A stretch of 6,288 nucleotides of DNA, from NCBI GenBank assembly GCA_945862545.1, contig CAMAYS010000130.1, positions 1 through 6,288 on the forward strand. The letters are read 5' to 3'. The position numbers and the translations under genes were made by a program. The notes below the pieces were generated by a model. It was given only the letters and a program-made list of their open reading frames with translations. It was not told where the DNA came from and did not search any database. Numbering within the stretch: position 1 is the stretch's first letter; each line of letters starts with the position of its first letter. The DNA comes from Casp-actino8 sp945862545 (GTDB lineage: Bacteria; Actinomycetota; Acidimicrobiia; Acidimicrobiales; Ilumatobacteraceae). This document shows, one piece after another, positions 1-6,273 of the stretch.

Positions 1-398
1 CCGTTGACGACGGCACCCTCGTGACGCTGAAGTAACTCAACGGAATATCCGTCTGGGTCGAGAACAAATGCCACCGTTACCGGCCAGCGCTCCAAACGAG
101 CAGGGGCCATCGTCGAAGTGAAGCCAGCGGCCACGGCACGATCATGAACATCTTGGCAATCGTCCACATTCATATAGATCTTCCACAGCGCAGTGCCGTG
201 CTCTATCGGACCAGAACGCTCCAACCACTGGGCCAACTGCAGCCGTCCCCCACCCGCATCGGCGGCGAGGACAATCTCATCGACTCCAGGAATCTGAGTC
301 CGAGACTGGACCTTGAGCCCGATGATTTCGGTATAGAACCATTCGGACCGTTTTAAATCGGTGACGTTTATGCAGTACTGACCAACTGTCGATGCCAT
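1..398 (-). CDS. VOC-fold (glyoxalase/dioxygenase superfamily) protein, C-terminus cut by window edge
   Basis: The visible 132 residues begin M-A-S-T-V-G-Q-Y-C-I and show the two-module beta-alpha-beta-beta-beta pattern of the vicinal oxygen chelate family. Module one has INVTDLKRSEWFYTEIIGL (residues 10-28), matching the usual 'V-x-D-x-x-x-S-x-x-F-Y-x-x-x-L/I-G-L' signature. Module two has a V-D-D turn near 78-80 and ends in FVLDPDGYSVELLQR (111-125), the typical 'D-P-D-G-x-x-x-E-L' end. E121 fits the last metal ligand. The other expected ligand sites look changed: Q7 sits where His is common, and the LQLA stretch lacks the usual Glu. Metal use and reaction are therefore open. The family includes glyoxalase I, extradiol dioxygenases, epimerases and resistance proteins. 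The ATG at 398 is preceded by AAAGGGG (404-410) at 5 nt. It is the last visible gene of the predicted operon, 55 bp after the upstream amidohydrolase. The family call is firm; the function is unknown. Confidence 0.85.
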   Translation of the reverse strand, partial: MASTVGQYCINVTDLKRSEWFYTEIIGLKVQSRTQIPGVDEIVLAADAGGGRLQLAQWLERSGPIEHGTALWKIYMNVDDCQDVHDRAVAAGFTSTMAPARLERWPVTVAFVLDPDGYSVELLQRHEGAVVN

Positions 399-453
399 GA
401 TCTCCCCTTTGTGAAGTTGTCTTGTTGTAAATAGAAACTGATGAAAATATGGC

Positions 454-1812
454 TTACGGAATCAAAGAAAAATCATGGTCCGTCAACCAATGGCGACCCA
501 CTTCTTTCACCGGAGCCCAACGATCAGTCAGGCGCTGAGCCGTGGGATCGGCGTCGGTCACTTGTCCGAAATCAGAGGGACATGGCGCCATGCGATCAGC
601 ATGCACCTTGAGTTTGGCGAGATCAAAACTAAATAATTCGGCCGCACTCAAACCCACCATGCGACGCGTCTCATCAATCGGAATGTCATGGAATGTTTTC
701 TTCAACCAAGCCCGCGTGTTTGGCCATGTGCCTTCGGGATGCGGGAAGTCGTTACCCCACATAATATTTCCAACGCCAATTTCATAACGCATGCCCAACT
801 CACGGCGCTTGGTATTTGAAGCACCGATGAATACGTTGCGATCGATGTATTCGCTTGGAAGCATTTTGATAGCACCCTTAAACGGATCGCCACCTAATTT
901 TTCCGTACCCTTTTGACCAAGAGCAAGTCGATCCCAGAACCAAATCTGTGGTGGCAACCACCAACAACCAGCCTCGGTCACACCAAAGCGCAAACCAGGG
1001 AAACGCTCGAACACGCCAGACCACAGCATGAACCACAACGGACGCGCTGGCCACCACACAACTTCAGTGACATAGATACCGAGGTGATTGTCATACTCAT
1101 CGCGCGAGGCTGGGCCCGAGTGAGTTGAGATCGGCATGTTCAATTCTTCGCACAAAGCCCACACGGGGTCGTAATGACGATCGTGATATGGCAACTGATT
1201 GACCCACATCGCGGGAATCATCACGCCGCCTAAGCCGGAGTCTTTAGCCCGACGAATTTCAGCCAAAACCCGTGGTAGATCTGCCGTAATCGGCACAAGG
1301 GCCATGCCACGACGGCGCTCTGGACTTTGTGAACATAATTCGGCGAGCCAACGATTGTGAGCAATTGATCCCGCAAGACCCAATTCAGGGTCCATGTCCC
1401 CGGACATCCCGAGACCCGCGCCGAATGGCACGCATGTGCGACTCTCGACTGCGTCGGCATCGGGGAAAATGATTTCACCGGCAACACCATCACCATCAAG
1501 TTCCTGATCACGACGCGTCGCCTCCCAACCACTGCGTAATGCTTCCTCGTGTTCTTCAAACCACTTCTTGGCGTAATCCTCGTTACGTGTTCCGAGCATC
1601 GTGGAAACTTCGAGCGCCTTGTCGCGCTCTGCCAAAAACTCATCAAACTGTGGATGAAACTTTTTCTCCAAGTACTCGCGATAATCCGCAGTCGGAAGCC
1701 CTGCGTGACTGTCGGCCGAGACAATGATGTACGGATCGTTGACTGGAACGTTGAGATATGGATCGATATATGGATTCCCCGTATGGGTGGATGGGTTATC
1801 AATAGTGGTCAT
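454..1812 (-). CDS. Amidohydrolase family protein (amidohydrolase 2 / ACMSD-like TIM barrel), 452 aa
   Basis: A predicted metal-dependent hydrolase or decarboxylase of the COG2159 group, probably cytosolic because no signal peptide or membrane segment is seen. Candidate metal and catalytic residues sit in the expected order: D34 and H36 in VSADSHAG after strand 1, H231 in STHSGP mid-barrel, and D355 with H358 in MWGNDFPHPEG near the last strand. The conserved AHNRWLAELC block (151-160) and the segment VTEAGCWWLP (278-287) also fit. Known members of this group decarboxylate aminocarboxymuconate semialdehyde or hydroxybenzoates, or act as hydrolases; the sequence does not show which applies. 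The protein has a 25-residue N-terminal extension rich in Asn, Pro and Tyr (repeated D-P-Y) before the first barrel strand. ATG 1812 is backed by AAGGAG (1819-1824) at 6 nt. It lies 30 bp after the SDR gene and is a divergent paralogue of the amidohydrolase at 2750-3982, which suggests related substrates or successive steps. Confidence 0.9.
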   Translation of the reverse strand: MTTIDNPSTHTGNPYIDPYLNVPVNDPYIIVSADSHAGLPTADYREYLEKKFHPQFDEFLAERDKALEVSTMLGTRNEDYAKKWFEEHEEALRSGWEATRRDQELDGDGVAGEIIFPDADAVESRTCVPFGAGLGMSGDMDPELGLAGSIAHNRWLAELCSQSPERRRGMALVPITADLPRVLAEIRRAKDSGLGGVMIPAMWVNQLPYHDRHYDPVWALCEELNMPISTHSGPASRDEYDNHLGIYVTEVVWWPARPLWFMLWSGVFERFPGLRFGVTEAGCWWLPPQIWFWDRLALGQKGTEKLGGDPFKGAIKMLPSEYIDRNVFIGASNTKRRELGMRYEIGVGNIMWGNDFPHPEGTWPNTRAWLKKTFHDIPIDETRRMVGLSAAELFSFDLAKLKVHADRMAPCPSDFGQVTDADPTAQRLTDRWAPVKEVGRHWLTDHDFSLIP

Positions 1813-1842
1813 ATTTTTCTCCTTGGTGTATTCATAATTTTT

Positions 1843-2724
1843 TCAGCCTGGAACTTGCCGTAAATAGGTCGGATTACTACGTGATTTCATTGACTCATAA
1901 CGAAGACGCATCGAGTTGTCACCGCGTTCGCTATCGGGCATCATCCAAAACTGGTTGCGCAAAATACCATCAACGACCATGTCGGCAACTTCTTCCACAG
2001 CTGTGTAAGCAATTGCATGTCCAGCGGCCTTCATCTGGATTTCTAATTGTTCAACCGTTGTGTACGGAGTCTTACGCGGTCGTTGTTTCGCAAACTCATC
2101 AGTGCGCGATCGCCAAGATTCAAACAAACCAGTGCGCAACATGTTCGGCCCTGGGAACAACACCGAAACACCAATGGCCGACTCAACTTCTTGCAATTGT
2201 GCGTAGAGACATTCTGAAGCCGTGACCACAGCGGCTTTTGTGGCGGCATATTGCGGAGTTCCTGACAGTGGTGACACTCCGCCATTTCCTGAAGAGGTGT
2301 TCACGATGTGTGCCTCTTCACCGTGAGCCAACATGGCAGGCACGAACGAGTTGATCCCGTGAATCACACCCATCACGTTGACAGCTATCGCCCATTTCCA
2401 ATCATTGAGTTCGTGTTCCCACATTCGACCTTCGGCCCCAGCACCGATGCCAGCGTTATTGCATAAGACATGCACCGCTCCGTAGGTGTCCAACGTGAAA
2501 TCACGTAATGCGTCAACTGATTCCTGATTGGTCACATCAGTGACATGACCGCTGATCTCTAAACCTTTGGCGCGACACTCTTCAACAGTGGCTTGCAAAA
2601 GTGGGGCTTGCACATCGGCCAAAACAACTTTCATTCCTTCGGCAGCGAAACGCTCGCCCATCGCACGCCCGAGACCACCACCACCGCCAGTGACCACTGC
2701 AACTTTTCCTGCCAATGATTTCAT
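1843..2724 (-). CDS. Short-chain dehydrogenase/reductase (SDR), probably NAD-dependent, 293 aa
   Basis: A classical SDR of Rossmann fold that oxidises an alcohol or reduces a ketone on an unknown substrate. Visible motifs are the nucleotide-binding TGGGGGLG (12-19), D37 at the end of strand 2 (V-V-L-A-D), D63 in the T-D-V turn, NNAG (89-92), N116 in the N-V-M-G segment, NTSSG with the catalytic Ser at about 145, and Y159-x-x-x-K163. The full Asn-Ser-Tyr-Lys tetrad is therefore present. An acidic residue at the end of strand 2 usually favours NAD over NADP. At 293 residues it is longer than the common 250, with a helical-looking tail after residue 200 likely to form the substrate lid. ATG 2724 follows AAAGGGG (2731-2737) at 6 nt. 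It sits between two amidohydrolase genes, with gaps of 25 and 30 bp, so cotranscription and a shared pathway are likely. The enzyme class is firm; the substrate is unknown. Confidence 0.92.
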   Translation of the reverse strand: MKSLAGKVAVVTGGGGGLGRAMGERFAAEGMKVVLADVQAPLLQATVEECRAKGLEISGHVTDVTNQESVDALRDFTLDTYGAVHVLCNNAGIGAGAEGRMWEHELNDWKWAIAVNVMGVIHGINSFVPAMLAHGEEAHIVNTSSGNGGVSPLSGTPQYAATKAAVVTASECLYAQLQEVESAIGVSVLFPGPNMLRTGLFESWRSRTDEFAKQRPRKTPYTTVEQLEIQMKAAGHAIAYTAVEEVADMVVDGILRNQFWMMPDSERGDNSMRLRYESMKSRSNPTYLRQVPG

Positions 2725-2749
2725 GACATTCCCCTTTGACTACTGACCA

Positions 2750-3982
2750 TCACACATCGGCAGTCAAGCCGACAAAAGCAGGACAACGTTGTGCTTCTTT
2801 GGGCACTCCACCTTTAGGGAGAGCGACTGCCACATCAGACACCTTCGGTCCGACTCTGGCAGCGATTGGTGCAAGTTGTTTGAGATCAAAGCCGTACACC
2901 TCGGCGGCATTGAGACCCAACATCTGTTCAATCTCTACAGGCGCACAGTCAGCAAAGGCTGCGCGCAATGCCTCAGTGCTATACGGAAAACTGGTTTCCT
3001 TATGTGGGTAGTCGCTGCCCCACATAATGCTGTCAACGCCAACTTTGTAACGCGAAGGCACTTCTCCTGGACGAATAAAACTTGAACCCGTGTAGCACTG
3101 ACGAGCCCAGTATTCGCTCGGTTGCAACGGCAACCGCGACATCACAGGTTGTCCCCAGACATGTTCTTGCGAACCAACTGCATGACGCATTCGGTCAAAG
3201 AAATAATCCAAGCGAGTCAACTCGCCTGGGACCCATTCGGTGCCTTGCTCAGTGAACACGCACTTCATTTCAGGATGACGCTCCATGGCCCCCGAAACAA
3301 TGAGATGAGTGAGCGCTCGATGTGACCACCAAGTGATCTCTAATAAAAAGATCACTGGAGACTCAACGGCTTCGGTCATGGCGGGACTGGCACTACCGCC
3401 GTGATGATTCACAGGCATGCCTAATTCTTCGCAGGCCGCCCACAGCGGACCGTAATAACTGATGTCATACAACTCAGGCAGTCCGACTCCAGGCGGTACC
3501 CCAGGAAGAAGAATTCCCCCTGTCAAGCCAGCCGACTTTGCCCAGCGGATTTCTTTGATTGAGGCTTCAATGTCGTGCAGATTGATTTGGCAAATGCCGA
3601 CACGACGACCTGGTGTCCGACTACAAAAATCTGCCAGCCAACGATTGTGAGCACGCAATCCGGCCCAGCGTCGAGCGGCATCACCACTGTTGGCAGGGGG
3701 TGGCTGATAGGTCAACGAACTTTTTGGATAAAACGGTGGAATGGTGTTTGGATAAATCACCTCAGCAACAATTCCATCGGCCTCCATATCGGCTAATCGC
3801 CGATCAGAGTCCCAGTTGCGTGGCCCGTCTGGACCCTTGAGATCCTCGTACGGAACCTCATACGTCTCAGCCCAAGCATCAAACTCACTGACATATTCTT
3901 TGTCAAGAAAGGGTCGATACTCCAAAAGTTCCGCGCCGGCATGACAGTCAGCAGAAATAACCGTGTACCTCTCATCAACCAT
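2750..3982 (-). CDS. Amidohydrolase family protein (amidohydrolase 2 / ACMSD-like TIM barrel), 410 aa, first gene of the operon
   Basis: A second metal-dependent hydrolase or decarboxylase of the same group as the gene at 454-1812. Numbered from the chosen ATG, D12 and H14 lie in ISADCHAG, H194 in NHHGG, and D324 with H327 in MWGSDYPHKE. AHNRWLADFC (111-120) and FTEQGTEWVP (243-252) match the paralogue closely. The reading frame could extend to a TTG at 3998-4000, but that codon overlaps the Shine-Dalgarno AGGGGG (3990-3995), which is placed 7-8 nt before ATG 3982. The ATG start also leaves only a short leader before the first barrel strand. The pattern D-x-H rather than H-x-H at strand 1 resembles the acid-x-His arrangement of hydroxybenzoate-type decarboxylases, but the reaction is an inference. 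It ends 25 bp before the SDR. It begins 116 bp after the 3' end of tRNA-Ser(GCU), so the operon promoter should lie in that gap. Confidence 0.9.
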   Translation of the reverse strand: MVDERYTVISADCHAGAELLEYRPFLDKEYVSEFDAWAETYEVPYEDLKGPDGPRNWDSDRRLADMEADGIVAEVIYPNTIPPFYPKSSLTYQPPPANSGDAARRWAGLRAHNRWLADFCSRTPGRRVGICQINLHDIEASIKEIRWAKSAGLTGGILLPGVPPGVGLPELYDISYYGPLWAACEELGMPVNHHGGSASPAMTEAVESPVIFLLEITWWSHRALTHLIVSGAMERHPEMKCVFTEQGTEWVPGELTRLDYFFDRMRHAVGSQEHVWGQPVMSRLPLQPSEYWARQCYTGSSFIRPGEVPSRYKVGVDSIMWGSDYPHKETSFPYSTEALRAAFADCAPVEIEQMLGLNAAEVYGFDLKQLAPIAARVGPKVSDVAVALPKGGVPKEAQRCPAFVGLTADV

Positions 3983-3988
3983 CTGATT

Positions 3989-3995
3989 TCCCCCT
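3989..3995 (-). promoter_or_regulatory. Shine-Dalgarno that decides the start of the first amidohydrolase
   Basis: The minus strand reads AGGGGGA followed by AATCAG and ATG. The purine run complements the 16S rRNA tail and sits at normal distance from ATG 3982. It lies inside the possible TTG-started extension, which argues against the TTG at 4000. Confidence 0.75.
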
Positions 3996-4057
3996 GACAA
4001 CTGTCGGAACGAGCACTGATATTCCTAGCAGTAGAAGCCCAGACCGCGCACATCGGC

Positions 4058-4084
4058 TCACAAAGAAGCGACAAACTTTTGTGA
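4058..4084. promoter_or_regulatory. Inverted repeat between tRNA-Ser(GCU) and the amidohydrolase operon
   Basis: On the plus strand TCACAAA (4058-4064) is mirrored by TTTGTGA (4078-4084) around a 13-nt centre. The repeat starts 15 bp beyond the tRNA end and lies about 75 bp before the ATG of the first amidohydrolase. It could be an operator for the operon or a weak processing or termination hairpin for the tRNA transcript. The arms are A/T-rich and no T-run follows in the tRNA direction, so a strong intrinsic terminator is unlikely. No convincing -35/-10 pair could be fixed in this gap. Confidence 0.35.
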
Positions 4085-4098
4085 TCTGGCCAACGAAT

Positions 4099-4192
4099 TG
4101 GCGGAGAGGGTGGGATTCGAACCCACGGACTCCGTTTCGGGAGTCAACGTCTTAGCAGGACGTCCCATTCAACCGTGCTCTGGCACCTCTCC
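4099..4192 (-). tRNA. tRNA-Ser(GCU), reads AGC/AGU, with encoded CCA
   Basis: The minus-strand sequence folds as a class II (long variable arm) tRNA. The acceptor stem GGAGAGG (4192-4186) pairs with CCTCTCC (4109-4103). The anticodon stem ACGTC/GACGT encloses the loop CTGCTAA, giving anticodon GCT. The variable arm has a GACTCC/GGAGTC stem, and the T arm is GTGGG-TTCGAAT-CCCAC. The discriminator is G (4102), and CCA is genomically encoded at 4101-4099. A long variable arm with this anticodon is diagnostic for serine. It lies 49 bp after tRNA-Ser(UGA) on the same strand and may share its transcript. Confidence 0.97.
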
Positions 4193-4241
4193 AAGGTGTA
4201 GCGGGAGAAGCCTACAGGCGAGTTTCCAGCAACACTTCGAG

Positions 4242-4325
4242 CGGAACGGGAGGGATTCGAACCCCCGGGCCTTGTGAGCCTTCCGCTTTCAAGGCGGATG
4301 CATTTGTCCGCTCTGCCACCGTTCC
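4242..4325 (-). tRNA. tRNA-Ser(UGA), reads UCN codons, no encoded CCA
   Basis: The minus-strand sequence folds as a class II tRNA. The acceptor GGAACGG (4325-4319) pairs with CCGTTCC (4249-4243). The anticodon stem TCCGC/GCGGA encloses the loop CTTGAAA, giving anticodon TGA. The variable arm is short-stemmed (GGC/GCC), and the T arm GGGGG-TTCGAAT-CCCTC has one G-U pair. The discriminator is G at 4242. The next three bases read CTC rather than CCA, so CCA must be added enzymatically. It starts 43 bp after the stop of the SDR gene at 4369-5253, and no clear promoter could be identified in that gap. Confidence 0.96.
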
Positions 4326-4368
4326 GCCTGTGAGGCTAGCGACTATTTTCGTGAGTACCATCGCCAAT

Positions 4369-5253
4369 TTAGGTAGCGATACTGATTCCAAAGAGTCTCT
4401 CAAAACTGGCGATGTACTCGGCGTCGTCCTCAACGGCCCCCAGCGCCACCCAATCGGCGTCACTGACCGAATCTCGACTCGCCAAAATCTCGGGCCCGCC
4501 CCAAGATACGGGATAACGCAGTCGCGGGGTTGTGGTTTCAATGGCTTGGCGAATGACAGCCCCCACCTCAAATGGGTCCGTGGAGTTAGCCATGCCAGCT
4601 GCATAAAACTGAAACATTCGGCGGTAGTGGGCCTCGTAGGCGCCCGTGCTGTTTGGAGCGTCAATATTTTTGGCGAAGATCGCCGATTTGGTGATCCCGG
4701 GCTCGATGATGGCGACACGAATATTGAAAGGCGCAAGTTCCTGAGCGAGACCTTCACTCATTGCTTCAAGGGCCCACTTTGATGCCACATAGGGAGCTTG
4801 CGCGAGAGCCGCAAAACGACCCACGACCGAGGAGACGTTGATGATGCAACCAGACTTTCGTTGACGCATCGCAGGCAGAACTTCTTGAGCACAACGAACT
4901 GCACCACAGAGATTGATGTTCATGATGTCGAGATACAGCGAAGACGGACACTCTTCAACGACGGCGTTTCCACCAACACCAGCATTGTTCACCAAAACGT
5001 CGATGCGCTTGGTGCGTTGCATGATGTCCACAAATCCATTGGTGACGCTTTGATCATCGGCAATATCTAATTCAACCCACTCAATGTCGACGCCAACTGC
5101 ACTTGCCATTGCTATGGCTTTAGCGGCTTTATCAATGTTCCGAACCGTGCCAAAGACGCGGTATCCGTTTTGTGCTAGGTGAATGGCCGTGGCTCGGCCG
5201 ATCCCCGAGTTTGCTCCGGTGACAACGGCTACTGATGATGAGTGTGCAGACAT
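4369..5253 (-). CDS. Short-chain dehydrogenase/reductase (SDR), probably NADP-preferring, 294 aa
   Basis: A classical SDR, probably cytosolic, with unknown substrate. It carries TGANSGIG (12-19) for cofactor binding, D63 in the L-D-I turn, NNAG (89-92), N113 in the N-I-N-L segment, NVSS with the catalytic Ser at about 142, and Y155-x-x-x-K159. The tetrad is complete. R38 in G-T-V-R-N just after strand 2 suggests NADP(H), in contrast to the acidic residue of the operon SDR at 1843-2724. The EPGITKSAI segment (184-192) is the usual P-G-x-x-x-T/S loop after strand 6. ATG 5253 has only a poor Shine-Dalgarno: AGG lies almost against the start (G-C-A-G-G-T-ATG). It begins 27 bp after the pheA stop, so it may be cotranscribed with pheA, although its motifs give no link to aromatic amino acid synthesis. 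Broadly similar SDRs are annotated as ketoreductases or steroid-type dehydrogenases, and a specific name is not justified. Confidence 0.92.
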   Translation of the reverse strand: MSAHSSSVAVVTGANSGIGRATAIHLAQNGYRVFGTVRNIDKAAKAIAMASAVGVDIEWVELDIADDQSVTNGFVDIMQRTKRIDVLVNNAGVGGNAVVEECPSSLYLDIMNINLCGAVRCAQEVLPAMRQRKSGCIINVSSVVGRFAALAQAPYVASKWALEAMSEGLAQELAPFNIRVAIIEPGITKSAIFAKNIDAPNSTGAYEAHYRRMFQFYAAGMANSTDPFEVGAVIRQAIETTTPRLRYPVSWGGPEILASRDSVSDADWVALGAVEDDAEYIASFERLFGISIAT

Positions 5254-5280
5254 ACCTGCACACTAGGCGAAAAAACGAGA

Positions 5281-6273
5281 TTATTGAATCGTCAAGCGGA
5301 GTTGATCTATCCAGTCATCGGCTTGTTGCCAACGCACATCAGCATGTTCGCGAGTGCTGTGGACGTGAAGCGAATGCGCAGGATAAGAACCCAAAAACTT
5401 CACATTTCCTTGCTTGGCATGCAATGCCCGCAAAGCATCGGCGACCAACTCATCGGCGATATGTCCGTCGAGATACATCACGAAACAGTAATCACCAAGT
5501 CCGCCATCTTTCGTCGGTCGGGATAACAAGTTGGTGATGTTCACTCGTCGCGCAGCGAACTCTTGCAAGATTGAAATCAAACTGCCTGGCTCATCGGCGC
5601 GTTGATAGACAACAATGCCAGTGATGTCATGGCCTGTCGGTGCAGGTATCCCTGAGCGACCGACAACAACGAAGCGCGTCTGATTGCCAGCATGATCAGC
5701 AATATCGGTTGCCAAAATATCAAGTCCATAAAGTTCTGCAGCATTTCGCGGTGCAACGGCAGCGACTCCTGCGACAGCATTCGTAGCAACTGTTTTTGCT
5801 GCATCGGCAGTGCTATTCGCTGCGTGCACTTGCGCGTCAGGAAGTTTTTCCCGTAAGTACCGATGACATTGGGCTGTGGCAACGGGAATTGACAACACGC
5901 TCGTGACATCGCCAAGTGCTGTTCCAGGTAAGGCCATTAAACAATGCTCAATGTCAAGAACGATTTCGCGTTGAATCAACAGTTCGTAATCGAAGGACAA
6001 AGCATCTTGAGTGAAGTTCACCGTGCCTTCAATGGAATTTTCAATGGGGACAACACCGAAGTCCACTTCGCCACTTTGCACAGCATCCAAGACATCCGGG
6101 ACGGAGCGATAGGCCACCAACTCGGCCTGATTGAGATCTCCCTGAGAACGCACAGCCTGTTCAGTGAAGGTCCCAAAAGGTCCAAGAAACGCCACCCGCA
6201 AAGATCGCTCAGTTGGGTGCTGGGATGGAGTGGAAGTGTTCACAATCGCCAAGGCTAGAGGCACGGTCGCCAA
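5281..6273 (-). CDS. pheA: Prephenate dehydratase with ACT regulatory domain
   Basis: Converts prephenate to phenylpyruvate (releasing CO2 and water) in phenylalanine biosynthesis, in the cytosol. Counting from TTG 6273, the catalytic domain spans about 26-206. It has GPFGTFTEQA (31-40), VVPIENSIEGT (74-84), the AQC segment (134-136), NSTADAA (153-159) and the catalytic TRF motif at 199-201. The ACT domain covers about 216-295 and ends in the usual F-L-G-S-Y-P (293-298), followed by a roughly 30-residue tail. It has no chorismate mutase domain, so it is the monofunctional type. In the ACT domain the usual E-S-R-P motif reads L-S-R-P (250-253) and the G-A-L-V motif reads G-S-L-I (230-233); feedback by phenylalanine may therefore differ. 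An in-frame TAA at 6286-6288 bounds the gene. The start is uncertain: TTG 6273, GTG 6264, TTG 6252 and GTG 6243 are all possible, and none has a clear ribosome site. GTG 6243 would give a typical length of about 320 residues. Confidence 0.95.
   Translation of the reverse strand: MATVPLALAIVNTSTPSQHPTERSLRVAFLGPFGTFTEQAVRSQGDLNQAELVAYRSVPDVLDAVQSGEVDFGVVPIENSIEGTVNFTQDALSFDYELLIQREIVLDIEHCLMALPGTALGDVTSVLSIPVATAQCHRYLREKLPDAQVHAANSTADAAKTVATNAVAGVAAVAPRNAAELYGLDILATDIADHAGNQTRFVVVGRSGIPAPTGHDITGIVVYQRADEPGSLISILQEFAARRVNITNLLSRPTKDGGLGDYCFVMYLDGHIADELVADALRALHAKQGNVKFLGSYPAHSLHVHSTREHADVRWQQADDWIDQLRLTIQ

Noticed and set aside
1230..1802. A 190-codon open frame on the minus strand inside the amidohydrolase gene
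   Set aside because: It is a shifted-frame shadow of the amidohydrolase at 454-1812. The main frame carries all conserved motifs, and the shadow protein shows no recognisable domain.
3983..4098. Possible -10-like sequence (GAATAT, around 4018-4023, minus strand) before the amidohydrolase operon
   Set aside because: No matching -35 element at suitable spacing could be found, so a promoter is expected here but cannot be placed.
4193..4241. GCCT-GT-AGGC palindrome between the two tRNAs as a hairpin
   Set aside because: Only four pairs around a 2-nt centre, too tight to fold stably, and no T-run follows. The gap shows nothing else.
4212..4757. A 181-codon open frame on the minus strand overlapping tRNA-Ser(UGA) and the SDR gene
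   Set aside because: It runs through a complete tRNA and is out of frame with a well-supported SDR, so it is not a real gene.
5268..5280. Run of six T on the minus strand just after the pheA stop, as a possible terminator
   Set aside because: No G/C-rich hairpin precedes the T-run, and the next gene begins within 27 bp.
5944..6258. A plus-strand open frame of about 100 codons opposite pheA
   Set aside because: It is antisense to the conserved catalytic domain of PheA, with no supporting ribosome site or domain.
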